A DNA stretch of 14,836 nucleotides from Thermoanaerobacterales bacterium (GCA_012839145.1 DUNY01000355.1:1-14836), one strand, 5' to 3'. Numbered from the stretch's first letter, positions 6,010 to 13,060 are shown. Numbers and translations are program-made. The notes: a model not told the origin generated them from the sequence alone.

Positions 6010-6075
6010 CAGTGGGTGACAGGGGACTGGGTGACAGGGGACGGTTCTGTGTCACCTTATCCCTGTCACCCAGAA
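6000..6075. repeat. REP-like repeat, copy A (GTGACAGGGGACGGTTCT family)
   Basis: Perfect 13-base inverted arms (6000-6012 and 6063-6075) enclose three consecutive GGGTGACAG units at 6004, 6014 and 6029. The third starts the core GTGACAGGGGACGGTTCTGT, and GGTGACA (6030-6036) with TGTCACC (6050-6056) form an inner 7-bp stem. The same core occurs at 10038-10097 and, degenerate, at 7606-7711. This is an interspersed palindromic repeat, probably mobilised in trans. Similar repeats in Firmicutes have been linked to REP-associated tyrosine transposases; I recall this and could not check it. Confidence 0.85.
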
Positions 6076-6080
6076 TGTTT

Positions 6081-6108
6081 ATAGGTAGGTAAATCCCCGG
6101 CTACCTAT
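6081..6108. repeat. ATAGGTAG...CTACCTAT hairpin
   Basis: Perfect 8-base arms with a 12-base loop and a short TTT on the plus-strand side. It lies between repeat copy A and the strong hairpin at 6119 and may add to termination of the spore operon. Confidence 0.4.
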
Positions 6109-6118
6109 TTCATAACAG

Positions 6119-6156
6119 ATAAAAGTGCCTAAATCTTATGATTTAAGCACTTTTAT
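6119..6156. terminator. long hairpin, probable bidirectional terminator
   Basis: Arms 6119-6135 and 6140-6156 pair over 17 positions with one mismatch around the loop TTAT. The stem ends in AAAA on the left and TTTT on the right, so it can work in both directions. It would end the plus-strand spore operon and any minus-strand transcript from the peroxiredoxin relic and the FMN dehydrogenase gene. Confidence 0.75.
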
Positions 6157-6187
6157 GTATATATATATGAATGTAATTTTGCTTAAT

Positions 6188-6370
6188 CTATTTTGGCTGC
6201 CATTCTTTCCATACGTTGCCTGCAAGATTTACGGATGGCTTAAGAGTTTTGCCACCTTCTTGCCAACCGGATGGCATAACTTCACCGGTTTTTTGGTGAT
6301 GTTGGAAAGCCTTCATTTGACGCAACAGTTCTTTGGGGTTTCTTCCAACAGGTGGTGGGGCTAACTCCTT
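6188..6370 (-). pseudogene. C-terminal relic of an AhpC/Prx-type peroxiredoxin
   Basis: The minus strand between 6370 and the TAG at 6188 encodes about 60 residues. They include VGRNPKELLRQMKAFQ, TGEVMPSGWQ, GGKTLKPSVNL and the end WKEWQPK. This is the C-terminus of typical 2-Cys peroxiredoxins (usually VGRS-DEILR-LQALQ, TGEVCPANW, KTLKP). A TAA at 6373-6371 closes the frame upstream, and the N-terminal catalytic domain with its peroxidatic cysteine is gone. The resolving-cysteine position (TGEVC) is Met here. The relic lies directly downstream of the FMN dehydrogenase gene on the same strand. It is probably a deletion remnant and is not expected to make a working enzyme. Confidence 0.75.
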
Positions 6371-6410
6371 TTATTTTAAATTCCACGTTCACATATTACC
6401 CTATAAATAA

Positions 6411-7424
6411 TCAATATATTACAGATGAGTTAATATCTCGAATATTTTTACAGCCTGTTAGAATCATAGCCTGTTTCAATTCTTTTGCCATGTTTTCCAG
6501 CACCAGCTGCACTCCTTGGGCACCGCCGCCGAAGGCTCCTATAATGATCGGCCTTCCTATCAGAACCGCGTCAGCTCCCAGTGCCATGTATTTCAATACA
6601 TCAATACCGCTTCGCACTCCTCCGTCAGCAAAAATGGTTATCTTGCCCTTCATCTCTTGGGCAATTGCTGGCAGAACTTCTGCCACACCGGGAGTGCTGT
6701 CCAAAATGCGGCCACCATGATTTGATACCACTATGGCAGAAGCACCAACCTCTAACGCAAGTTTGGCTTCATCCACAGTCATGATGCCTTTTAATATGAA
6801 CGGTAAATCCACATCGGATATGATTTCTTTTAGCTCCTGCCGATTTTTGGGGCCTACAGGTTGTCCCATCATTGCCATTGTTACAAGGCCGGCTCCGTCG
6901 ATATCCATTCCAACTGCAGGGGCTCCCACCTCTCTTGCTCTGTTGGCCATTTCCACGACTCTTGAACTTTCTCGAGGTTTTATGATGGGTATTCCATGCC
7001 CTTTTTCCTCACTTATTGCTTCAATACCGGAATCGTAAAAAGCCGGATTTCCGCCGTCACCGCTCATCCCTATAGTTCCGGCATTCCTACTGCCTGATAT
7101 TATCATACAGGCATATTCCGCTTCAGGCACCGCTCCACCCATATTGTACTCTGAACCTGTAACCGGAGCTGAAAGAATGGGCATGGAAAGCTTCACTCCC
7201 AGAATATCTGTAGTAATATCCGGGTCTTTGGCGTTATGCATTGTTCTTAAGTTGAGCTTAATTTTTGCCAGTGCTTCGATATTTGATGTAAAAGAAGAGC
7301 CGGTGCCTATGCCTCCCATTCCGGGAACTTCACCGGCGCAGCTTACTCCATTGCAAAACTTACATACATGACAATAACCTTTCATCTTCTCTCGTGCCGT
7401 ATTTTTTATTTCCTGTATGTTCAA
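6411..7424 (-). CDS. FMN-dependent alpha-hydroxy-acid oxidising enzyme with N-terminal Cys cluster
   Basis: A 337-residue TIM-barrel flavoprotein of the lactate oxidase/glycolate oxidase family. Visible motifs are LPFILKGIM (active-site Lys about 212), the VVSNHGGR signature (about 232-239) with catalytic His and FMN-contacting Arg, DGGVRSG (about 267-273) and IGRP for FMN phosphate. Family enzymes oxidise 2-hydroxy acids with FMN. The N-terminus carries C-x2-C-x2-C-x4-C (residues 18, 21, 24, 29), as in an anaerobe-type subgroup, and could bind an iron-sulfur cluster or zinc. The frame opens at GTG 7442 without an RBS. The TTG at 7424 follows GGGGAG and gives the start I recall for relatives (N-x-x-E-I-K). 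The true substrate and electron acceptor are unknown. Confidence 0.88.
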   Translation of the reverse strand: MNIQEIKNTAREKMKGYCHVCKFCNGVSCAGEVPGMGGIGTGSSFTSNIEALAKIKLNLRTMHNAKDPDITTDILGVKLSMPILSAPVTGSEYNMGGAVPEAEYACMIISGSRNAGTIGMSGDGGNPAFYDSGIEAISEEKGHGIPIIKPRESSRVVEMANRAREVGAPAVGMDIDGAGLVTMAMMGQPVGPKNRQELKEIISDVDLPFILKGIMTVDEAKLALEVGASAIVVSNHGGRILDSTPGVAEVLPAIAQEMKGKITIFADGGVRSGIDVLKYMALGADAVLIGRPIIIGAFGGGAQGVQLVLENMAKELKQAMILTGCKNIRDINSSVIY

Positions 7425-7458
7425 TTTGATTTCACTCCCCACTAAAAACTATACTTCA

Positions 7459-7488
7459 ATTATACACTACATAATCAAAATCTAGCAA
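7459..7488 (-). promoter_or_regulatory. candidate sigma-A promoter of the FMN enzyme gene
   Basis: On the minus strand, TTGCTA (7488-7483), an 18-base spacer and a consensus TATAAT (7464-7459), about 35 bases before the TTG start. Confidence 0.5.
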
Positions 7489-7514
7489 TTGTGGATGATT
7501 GTAAAGACGGTAAC

Positions 7515-7600
7515 AGAGGAGCTTTCTCTCAGATTCTTCGCTACACTTAGGCTGACGGGATCCATACTGGATTCGGGATGACGGGATCCCTGCTAGCTGA
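7515..7600. repeat. second interspersed-repeat fragment (GACGGGATCC type)
   Basis: GACGGGATCC occurs twice, near 7555 and 7580, either side of ATACTGGATTCGGGAT. It is preceded by CAGATTCTTCGCTACACTTAG, which resembles interspersed repeats I recall from Clostridia-type genomes. With the following copy C it forms a mosaic of two repeat families between the FMN enzyme and the envelope genes. The 267-base minus-strand frame across it is not a gene. Confidence 0.5.
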
Positions 7601-7605
7601 CATGC

Positions 7606-7711
7606 TGGGTGACAAAGGGTACGTCCCCTGTCACCTGCGTCCCCTGTCACCTGGGGATAGCTCTCACTTTCTTGGGTGATATAGGTGACAGAGAACCGTC
7701 CCCCTGTCACC
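7606..7711. repeat. REP-like repeat, copy C (degenerate, compound)
   Basis: GGTGACA (7608-7614) pairs with TGTCACC (7629-7635). A further CTGTCACC lies at 7644-7651, and GGTGACAG (7684-7691) pairs with CTGTCACC (7704-7711) around AGAACCGTCCCC. It is the complement-oriented GTCCCCTGTCACC core repeated three times, more worn than copies A and B. Nothing else coding is visible between 7465 and 7821. Confidence 0.8.
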
Positions 7712-7821
7712 TTCTCTGCCACCGCTGCTTTTGTGTCATGTATGTCCTTTAGAGGATATTTCCGGTTTTTGTAGAATAAACTATTATAAATATGGTGCTT
7801 GTTCCGGTAGGGAGGAATAAG

Positions 7822-8898
7822 ATGCGAACTGCTAGAGGGCTTTTTTTTATGATTGTAGTCATTTTTATTTTCAATTCAATATTTTCAGGGGTTGCCCCGG
7901 GAGCGCAAGTACCGGATGTGGAGCAGCGGCTTATAGAGGAAATCCTCACTTTGGATGCCAGGATTTTGGCTCTAAAAAATGAGATTGAGAAGCTTACCCT
8001 TCAGAATAATGAGCTCAGGAAGGAACTTGAGGTAAAGCAAAATGAGCTTTCAGTATTAAACAGCAGTTTTAAAGAGCGACAAAATGAACTTTCTCACTGG
8101 ATTGTGTTTTCCTTTAAGGGCGGTGTGGGTAATATGCTTTCAGTGTTGGTGGGAGCTGAGGATCTGGGAGAATTTTTCCGACGTTTCGACAACATCATGT
8201 TCTTTATGGAATACTATAATAATATAATCATTGAAACTAAAGCTCTTATTACTCATAGGAAACAGGAGGAAAGAAGCATTATGGAAAAACAGCGGGAAAT
8301 CCAGTCATTAGAGAAACAGGCCAAACTAGCTCTTGAAAAAATAACTGAAACTATTACTCAAAAACAAAAAGAACTTAGACATGCAAGACTTATACTTAAA
8401 GATACGGCATTTTTGGAAGAAATAAGTGAGGATTGGCAGGAATCTTTGCCTTCACTGGATTATCTTTTGAAGAATTTATCATCACTTCCATGGTCCAAGT
8501 TAACCCCCGATGACCTCAAAGTCAATTATTTTGCCATGACAGCTCGAGCTGAGTTTTTTGACACCAGTGTCACAAAAACCTTGCTGTCAGAGGATGATAA
8601 TTTAAAGGATGTATTTTTCACCTTTGATACTGAAGGCATTGCAGTTACGGAAAAAAAGCCTGACAGCGATAACCCTGTATATTCTATAACATGTAGTCTG
8701 CATTTGACTGATGAACAAAAAATTGAATTCACCCCCATAAGGCTGATGTTCAGCGGTGTAACGCTACCGGCAAAAGTTATTGAGGAGTTGATGGCAGATT
8801 ATGATATGGTTTTCACACCGCCGCCCCTGCCTTATGATTTGAAGATAACATCTATAAGCACTGAAAAAGGAAAGCTTATAATGAATTTTAAAAAGTAA
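7822..8898 (+). CDS. exported coiled-coil protein, PcsB/CwlO N-terminal-like, no catalytic domain
   Basis: A 358-residue protein. Residues 1-30 are a signal peptide or anchor (basic MRTARG, hydrophobic FFMIVVIFIFNSIF, then APGAQ). Two long coiled coils follow (about 35-85 and 140-195), separated by VLVGAEDLGEFFRRFDNIMF, a segment like the hinge of PcsB/CwlO N-terminal domains. Residues 200-358 are a mixed alpha/beta domain ending in DLKITSISTEKGKLI, a strand pattern slightly reminiscent of lipid-binding LmeA (DUF2993) domains; this is weak. No NlpC/P60 or M23 peptidase domain is present, so it may regulate or anchor a cell-wall hydrolase. The ATG at 7822 has GGAGG 6 bases upstream; an in-frame ATG at 7792 lacks an RBS. 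A strong terminator follows. Confidence 0.75.
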   Translation: MRTARGLFFMIVVIFIFNSIFSGVAPGAQVPDVEQRLIEEILTLDARILALKNEIEKLTLQNNELRKELEVKQNELSVLNSSFKERQNELSHWIVFSFKGGVGNMLSVLVGAEDLGEFFRRFDNIMFFMEYYNNIIIETKALITHRKQEERSIMEKQREIQSLEKQAKLALEKITETITQKQKELRHARLILKDTAFLEEISEDWQESLPSLDYLLKNLSSLPWSKLTPDDLKVNYFAMTARAEFFDTSVTKTLLSEDDNLKDVFFTFDTEGIAVTEKKPDSDNPVYSITCSLHLTDEQKIEFTPIRLMFSGVTLPAKVIEELMADYDMVFTPPPLPYDLKITSISTEKGKLIMNFKK

Positions 8899-8911
8899 CG
8901 TAAAAGTTAAA

Positions 8912-8956
8912 CCGCCGGGTAACTGGGAAAAATTGCACCCGGCGGCTTGTTTTTTT
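8912..8956 (+). terminator. Rho-independent terminator after the coiled-coil protein gene
   Basis: CCGCCGGGT (8912-8920) and ACCCGGCGG (8937-8945) pair perfectly and are followed by CTTG and seven T. It separates the two envelope genes into two transcripts. Confidence 0.9.
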
Positions 8957-8982
8957 CCATATACTTCTTTGGTGAATTTTAC

Positions 8983-9010
8983 TTGATGAAATAGACAGTG
9001 GACTTATAGT
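8983..9010 (+). promoter_or_regulatory. candidate promoter of the LysM-hydrolase gene
   Basis: TTGATG (8983-8988), a 16-base spacer and TATAGT (9005-9010). An overlapping perfect TATAAT at 9010-9015 has no -35 box at a good distance. It lies 28 bases before the start codon and after the upstream terminator. Confidence 0.4.
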
Positions 9011-9038
9011 ATAATCATGCCAAGAAAGGGGATGATAG

Positions 9039-10010
9039 TTGGTGCATTTTGTTAGAAAAGTGAATATGGCAATCTTCTTGTTTGCCTTTCTGATTATACT
9101 TTCAGGAAGGGCCGAAGCTAAAGTTATTACTGTACAACCTGGGGACACCCTATACTCCCTAAGCCGGATTACGGGAATTCCGGTAGATAAGGTAAAGCAA
9201 AACAATTCCCTATATTCGGATTACATAACATCGGGACAAGTTTTGCTCATTCCGGAAAAATACACGGTAAAACCCGGCGACACTCTTTACCTTATCAGTC
9301 AAAGCTTTGGCATAGACGTATGGGAACTGAAGGATTTAAACGGCCTTTATTCCGACGATATTTGGCCGGGACAAACCCTGTATGTCCCTCAGAAAAGTCC
9401 TTATCAGCAGTTAACTGTAAACTGGGGAGATACCCTTTATTGGATTTCTCAAGATTATGGTGTATCCATAGAAGACTTGAAAACCATTAACGGGCTTTGG
9501 GGAAATGAGATTTATGCAGGGATGAAGCTCCTAATTCCTTCAAAAACCTCCTCGTCGGTGCAAAGACCTGCAGACTTGCCTTCCAGAGGAGGTGTTAATC
9601 GGGGACAATACATAAAATACGGCACAGGGGTGTATCATACTCAGGAGGAAAGGGTCCTTTTGGCAAGGCTGATTGAAGCTGAGGCTGAAGGCGAACCATA
9701 CATGGGAAAGGTTGCCGTTGGTGCTGTGGTGGTAAATCGGGTTCTAAGTGATAAATTCCCAAACACCGTTAAAAATGTCATATACCATGTGGATGAAATA
9801 GGAGCATATCAATTTGAACCGGTGCTGGATGGAAGACTTTTCTCCGTAACTCCCAGCAGTGACTCATACGAAGCTGTTGATGCAGCTTTAGGTGGTATGG
9901 ATCCTACTGGAGGAGCTCTGTTCTTCTTTAACCCATACAAGATATCAAATACATGGCTGCTTTCAAAGCCGGTAATTTACCGGATCGGTGACCATGTGTT
10001 TACGAAGTAA
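9039..10010 (+). CDS. exported triple-LysM SleB/CwlJ-type cell-wall hydrolase
   Basis: A 323-residue protein. Residues 1-27 are a signal peptide (FLFAFLIILSGRAEA). Three LysM peptidoglycan-binding modules follow at about 29-72, 75-117 and 125-168, each with GDTLY and IPVDK-like or PGQ-L-IP features. After a linker, residues 200-323 form a Hydrolase_2 (SleB/CwlJ) domain: LLARLIEAEAEGEP with the likely catalytic glutamate, GKVAVGAVVVNRV, and YQFEPV. In spore formers this family includes cortex-lytic enzymes used in germination and related YkvT-type wall hydrolases. The start is TTG at 9039 with AAGGGG 8 bases upstream; GTG at 9042 is an alternative. The repeat palindrome after the stop probably ends transcription. 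Spore-specific use is inference. Confidence 0.9.
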   Translation: MVHFVRKVNMAIFLFAFLIILSGRAEAKVITVQPGDTLYSLSRITGIPVDKVKQNNSLYSDYITSGQVLLIPEKYTVKPGDTLYLISQSFGIDVWELKDLNGLYSDDIWPGQTLYVPQKSPYQQLTVNWGDTLYWISQDYGVSIEDLKTINGLWGNEIYAGMKLLIPSKTSSSVQRPADLPSRGGVNRGQYIKYGTGVYHTQEERVLLARLIEAEAEGEPYMGKVAVGAVVVNRVLSDKFPNTVKNVIYHVDEIGAYQFEPVLDGRLFSVTPSSDSYEAVDAALGGMDPTGGALFFFNPYKISNTWLLSKPVIYRIGDHVFTK

Positions 10011-10037
10011 CCGGAAGTAACTAAAAGTTGATTTGAA

Positions 10038-10097
10038 GTGACAGGGGACGGTTCTGTGACACCTTGGACTAGGTGTCACAGAACCGTCCCCTGTCAC
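10038..10097. repeat. REP-like repeat, copy B: perfect 27-bp inverted repeat
   Basis: Arms 10038-10064 and 10071-10097 are perfectly complementary over 27 bases with the loop TGGACT. The arm contains GACAGGGGACGGTTCTG as in copy A. It fills almost all of the 91-base gap between the convergent hydrolase and GGDEF/HD-GYP genes, 4 bases from the stop of the latter. It should form a very stable hairpin in either transcript and could act as terminator or mRNA stabiliser for both. Confidence 0.95.
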
Positions 10098-10101
10098 CCT
10101 A

Positions 10102-12870
10102 TTATGCGGTCTCGGCCTCTTCTTCCAAAGCCTTTAGAAACAGTTCCACCAAAGAAGGGTCAAACTGGGTTCCGGCACATCTTTTAAGTTCAGCTATGGC
10201 CTCTTCGTGGCTCATGGCAGAGCGATAAGGCCTGTTTTTTGTCATTGCGTCATAAGCGTCCACTATCGCAAGAATGCGGCATTCCAGTGGTATTTCCTCT
10301 CCCTTTATGCCCAGAGGATATCCATTGCCGTCCCACCACTCGTGGTGCAGCAATATCCAGTCAGATATATGGGCCAGTTCAGGAGATGATACGGCAATGC
10401 GATGACCAATTTCCGTATGACGCTGCATTTTCAATCTTTCATTATAAGTTAGAGGGCCTTTCTTAAACAGTATGTTGTCAGGTACTCCCACTTTACCTAT
10501 ATCATGGAACATGGCAAGAAGTTTTATATCGTCAATTTGCCGCTGATTCATATTCATCATCTGAGCCAGCTTTACTGCAAGTTTTTCCGTTCGGTGAGAA
10601 TGGCCTTGTGTAATTATGTCTCGAGCTTCCAGCATTTTCACAAGTGTTTTTATTATACTGCTTTTTTTACTTCTTCCATGATGAAGTTTTTCACGATACA
10701 TATTGTTCTCTGCAGTTTTTTGGGCTTCCTTGATGTTGGTATTTTCATCATCTACCATGGCATAACCGATGGATACATATAATGGTATGGGAAGTCGGTG
10801 CTCCTTGCATTTTTTGGTAGTTTTGCGGATTTTTTCAATGATTTTTTCAGCTGTATTCTTATCTGTATATGGCATTATTATGGCAAATTCATCTCCTGCC
10901 GTTCTTGCTAGAAAATCCTGTTTCCTTACAGTCTTTTTTATATTGTTGGCAGCGGCTTTTATAAAACGATCTCCTGCCTCATGGCCGAAAGTATCGTTTA
11001 TCATCTTCAGACCGTCGATGTCACAAATTACCACAGCGAAAGGATATGGAGGGTCTTTTTCCAATTGGATTAGTTTTTCGTCAAACACCATTCTATTGTA
11101 CAATCCCGTTAGGTGGTCATGTCTGCTTATGTATTTGAGCTGCTCTTCAAAACGCTTACGCTCAGTAATATCCCGGCAAATACTGAGAAGCACCTGTTGA
11201 CCTTGCAATATACCGCCTACGGAGTTCACTTCAACGGGAAAAGTGCTCCCATCTTTACGGCGATGTATGGTTTCAAATCTTATGCCTTTCAAGGCTTTTT
11301 TCATCTGAGATTCAATGTCTTCTATGTCGGATTCATCCCTTAAGTCATGAATAGTTAAGCTGAGAAGCTCCTGGGCTTCATAACCGAAAGCCTTAACAGC
11401 GGCTTGGTTGGCTTCTATTATCCTACCATCGGGATATCCTACAAAAAGTATTATATCCGTAGTGCTGTCTGAAAGCATTTTATAGCGTTTCAGCATTTCC
11501 TGAGATCGAATACGGTCAGATATGTCATGGGCAATGACAGATATGCCCAAAATACTCCCATAATCATCAAATACAGGGGATATTGATATCATTAAATCCA
11601 CTTTGCTACCGTCTTTGTGCAGGCGAACGGTTTCATAATATATTGGACTTTTTTCATGGAGAGCTCTTGATATGTATTCGTCCAATTCATGGTGACGCTC
11701 ACCGGGAGCTAAAATATATGCGGATTTATCTAGGACTTCTTCGGCTTTATATCCGTAAATCTTTTCAGCGCCTTGGTTCCAACTTTTAATTCGATACTTC
11801 AAGTCTAAACTGAAAATGGCCTCATGAGAGGATTCAACTATAAAAGCCAGCTGTTCTCTGGATTTTTCCACTTCTCTTTGCTCAGTTATATCTCTGAACA
11901 CCATGACCACGCCTACGATTTCATCGACGCCGTTTCTTATGGGTGCTGCTGAATCAGCAATGGAAACCATAGTGCCGTCCTTTCGAATAAGGGCGGTGTG
12001 ATTGGCAAGACCTTTTACAATTCCTTCTCGAATTACTTTTTCTATGGGGATTTCTGCCGGTTCTCCGGTGTATTCGTTTATGATATGAAATATTTGACTT
12101 ATATGCTTACCTACGGCTTCTGACTCACTGTATCCCGTCAATTCCCGAGCAACCGGATTCATGAACTCTACAAAACCTTTTACATCTGTAGTAATCACAC
12201 CATCACCAATGCTTTCGAAGGTGACTCTGAATCGTTCATGCTGCTGTCTCAGCTCTTCTTTGGATATTTGCTCTTCCTGTTTTGCCCTTTCGAAGTGGAC
12301 TAGCATTATTCCTAAAGCTGCTATTATTTCAAAAACGGAAGTTGCAAAAAATCCCCAATAGGCTATCTCAGGAATAGGCTTTAGAAAGGGGTAATTGGTC
12401 TTATGTATACCCCACAATATAAATGTAAAACCTGTTATGTATTTTGCAATTCCTGCAGTGCCGATTGTTTTTATAAAAGCTATACCAGTCCACATATATA
12501 TTATGCCTGTTAATAAAAAAGTGGGTAAAACCTCCAGGTAAAAAGGTGCTTCAATGAAAAACGCCACCGGAATCCACAGTAGGTTTAACGCCACCAAATA
12601 TCCTAATTTTCCAGGTGTTTTTTTATTAATGAAGGTAAATGTCCCATGTACGATCATGTAGGCACTGAGAAGATTCAATATATCTATAGAGAACCTTAAA
12701 ATTGGTACGCTGTTGTGCAATAACCATATTTCAAACAGGAATCTCAAAGATTGGAAAAGCCAACCCAGTGTCCAGATACGTAAATAATTCCTTTTTTCTT
12801 GAAAGTATAAATAACCGTAAATTGTAAAGAGGATTGCCGAATTGATGACAGCTTGTACCAAAGAATTCAA
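10102..12870 (-). CDS. membrane PAS-PAS-PAS-GGDEF-HD-GYP cyclic-di-GMP protein
   Basis: A protein of about 922 residues. Residues 1-190 hold around six membrane helices. PAS sensor domains follow at about 208-335, 340-460 and 463-585. A GGDEF domain (about 585-730) has the active-type variant AGDEF (658-662) and an inhibitory RxxD site (649-652). A C-terminal HD-GYP domain (about 740-915) has HDIGK (789-793) and HHEWWDGNGYP (842-852). It probably both makes and degrades cyclic-di-GMP at the membrane in response to a signal. The frame begins at TTG 12870, which lacks an RBS. A strong RBS and ATG lie at 12883 but are one base out of frame across a run of eight C. The true start is therefore probably ATG 12883 with a seven-C allele or a sequence error. 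Confidence 0.92.
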   Translation of the reverse strand: MNSLVQAVINSAILFTIYGYLYFQEKRNYLRIWTLGWLFQSLRFLFEIWLLHNSVPILRFSIDILNLLSAYMIVHGTFTFINKKTPGKLGYLVALNLLWIPVAFFIEAPFYLEVLPTFLLTGIIYMWTGIAFIKTIGTAGIAKYITGFTFILWGIHKTNYPFLKPIPEIAYWGFFATSVFEIIAALGIMLVHFERAKQEEQISKEELRQQHERFRVTFESIGDGVITTDVKGFVEFMNPVARELTGYSESEAVGKHISQIFHIINEYTGEPAEIPIEKVIREGIVKGLANHTALIRKDGTMVSIADSAAPIRNGVDEIVGVVMVFRDITEQREVEKSREQLAFIVESSHEAIFSLDLKYRIKSWNQGAEKIYGYKAEEVLDKSAYILAPGERHHELDEYISRALHEKSPIYYETVRLHKDGSKVDLMISISPVFDDYGSILGISVIAHDISDRIRSQEMLKRYKMLSDSTTDIILFVGYPDGRIIEANQAAVKAFGYEAQELLSLTIHDLRDESDIEDIESQMKKALKGIRFETIHRRKDGSTFPVEVNSVGGILQGQQVLLSICRDITERKRFEEQLKYISRHDHLTGLYNRMVFDEKLIQLEKDPPYPFAVVICDIDGLKMINDTFGHEAGDRFIKAAANNIKKTVRKQDFLARTAGDEFAIIMPYTDKNTAEKIIEKIRKTTKKCKEHRLPIPLYVSIGYAMVDDENTNIKEAQKTAENNMYREKLHHGRSKKSSIIKTLVKMLEARDIITQGHSHRTEKLAVKLAQMMNMNQRQIDDIKLLAMFHDIGKVGVPDNILFKKGPLTYNERLKMQRHTEIGHRIAVSSPELAHISDWILLHHEWWDGNGYPLGIKGEEIPLECRILAIVDAYDAMTKNRPYRSAMSHEEAIAELKRCAGTQFDPSLVELFLKALEEEAETA

Positions 12871-12872
12871 TA

Positions 12873-12880
12873 GGGGGGGG
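12873..12880. repeat. homopolymer G8 (C8 on coding strand) between RBS-ATG and reading frame
   Basis: The coding strand reads AAGGAGGGACAAA-ATG followed by eight C. With eight C the ATG leads into a frame that stops after about 50 codons. Removing one C (or adding two) joins the ATG to the PAS-GGDEF-HD-GYP frame. Such tracts are typical sites of slipped-strand phase variation and also of sequencing error. Confidence 0.8.
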
Positions 12881-12946
12881 CATTTTGTCCCTCCTTTTTA
12901 CATTTTTCGTCAAAATATTTTATATTACTACAAATTTACTGATTAT

Positions 12947-12976
12947 ATTATACTAGCAAAAGGATAATTTTGTCAA
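12947..12976 (-). promoter_or_regulatory. near-consensus sigma-A promoter of the GGDEF/HD-GYP gene
   Basis: On the minus strand, a perfect TTGACA (12976-12971), an 18-base spacer and a perfect TATAAT (12952-12947), giving a leader of about 57 bases to the ATG at 12883. Confidence 0.8.
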
Positions 12977-13012
12977 TATGCGGAACAATTCTTGTAATTT
13001 TTCGAAGCTCAA

Positions 13013-13056
13013 GTAAAAAAAACACGGGTCGTTTCAAGCGAAACGCTCCCGCGTTA
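13013..13056 (-). terminator. terminator behind the HD-GYP relic
   Basis: On the minus strand an outer stem (AACGCGGG with CCCGTGTT, one G-T pair) and an inner perfect stem (CGTTTC with GAAACG, loop GCTT) are followed by a run of T. It lies 5 bases after the stop codon of the HD-GYP relic and probably belonged to that gene. Confidence 0.8.
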
Positions 13057-13060
13057 TTCT

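Noticed and set aside
6004..6041. CRISPR-like array of GGGTGACAG units
   Set aside because: The three units are spaced only 10 and 15 bases apart with no spacer-like sequences; they are internal duplications of a REP-like palindrome.
6125..6364. 79-residue plus-strand frame
   Set aside because: It is antisense to the peroxiredoxin relic and starts inside the terminator hairpin.
7456..7722. 88-residue minus-strand open frame
   Set aside because: It spans two interspersed repeats and a promoter, has repeat-derived low-complexity composition and no RBS.
10760..10910. Degenerate, inactive GGDEF domain
   Set aside because: AGDEF is an accepted active variant, and the RxxD site is at the correct five-residue distance, so inactivity is not supported.
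12731..12913. 60-residue minus-strand frame through the strong ATG at 12883
   Set aside because: It is the out-of-frame product of the C8 tract and overlaps the membrane region of the GGDEF/HD-GYP gene. Treated as evidence for a frame problem, not as a gene.
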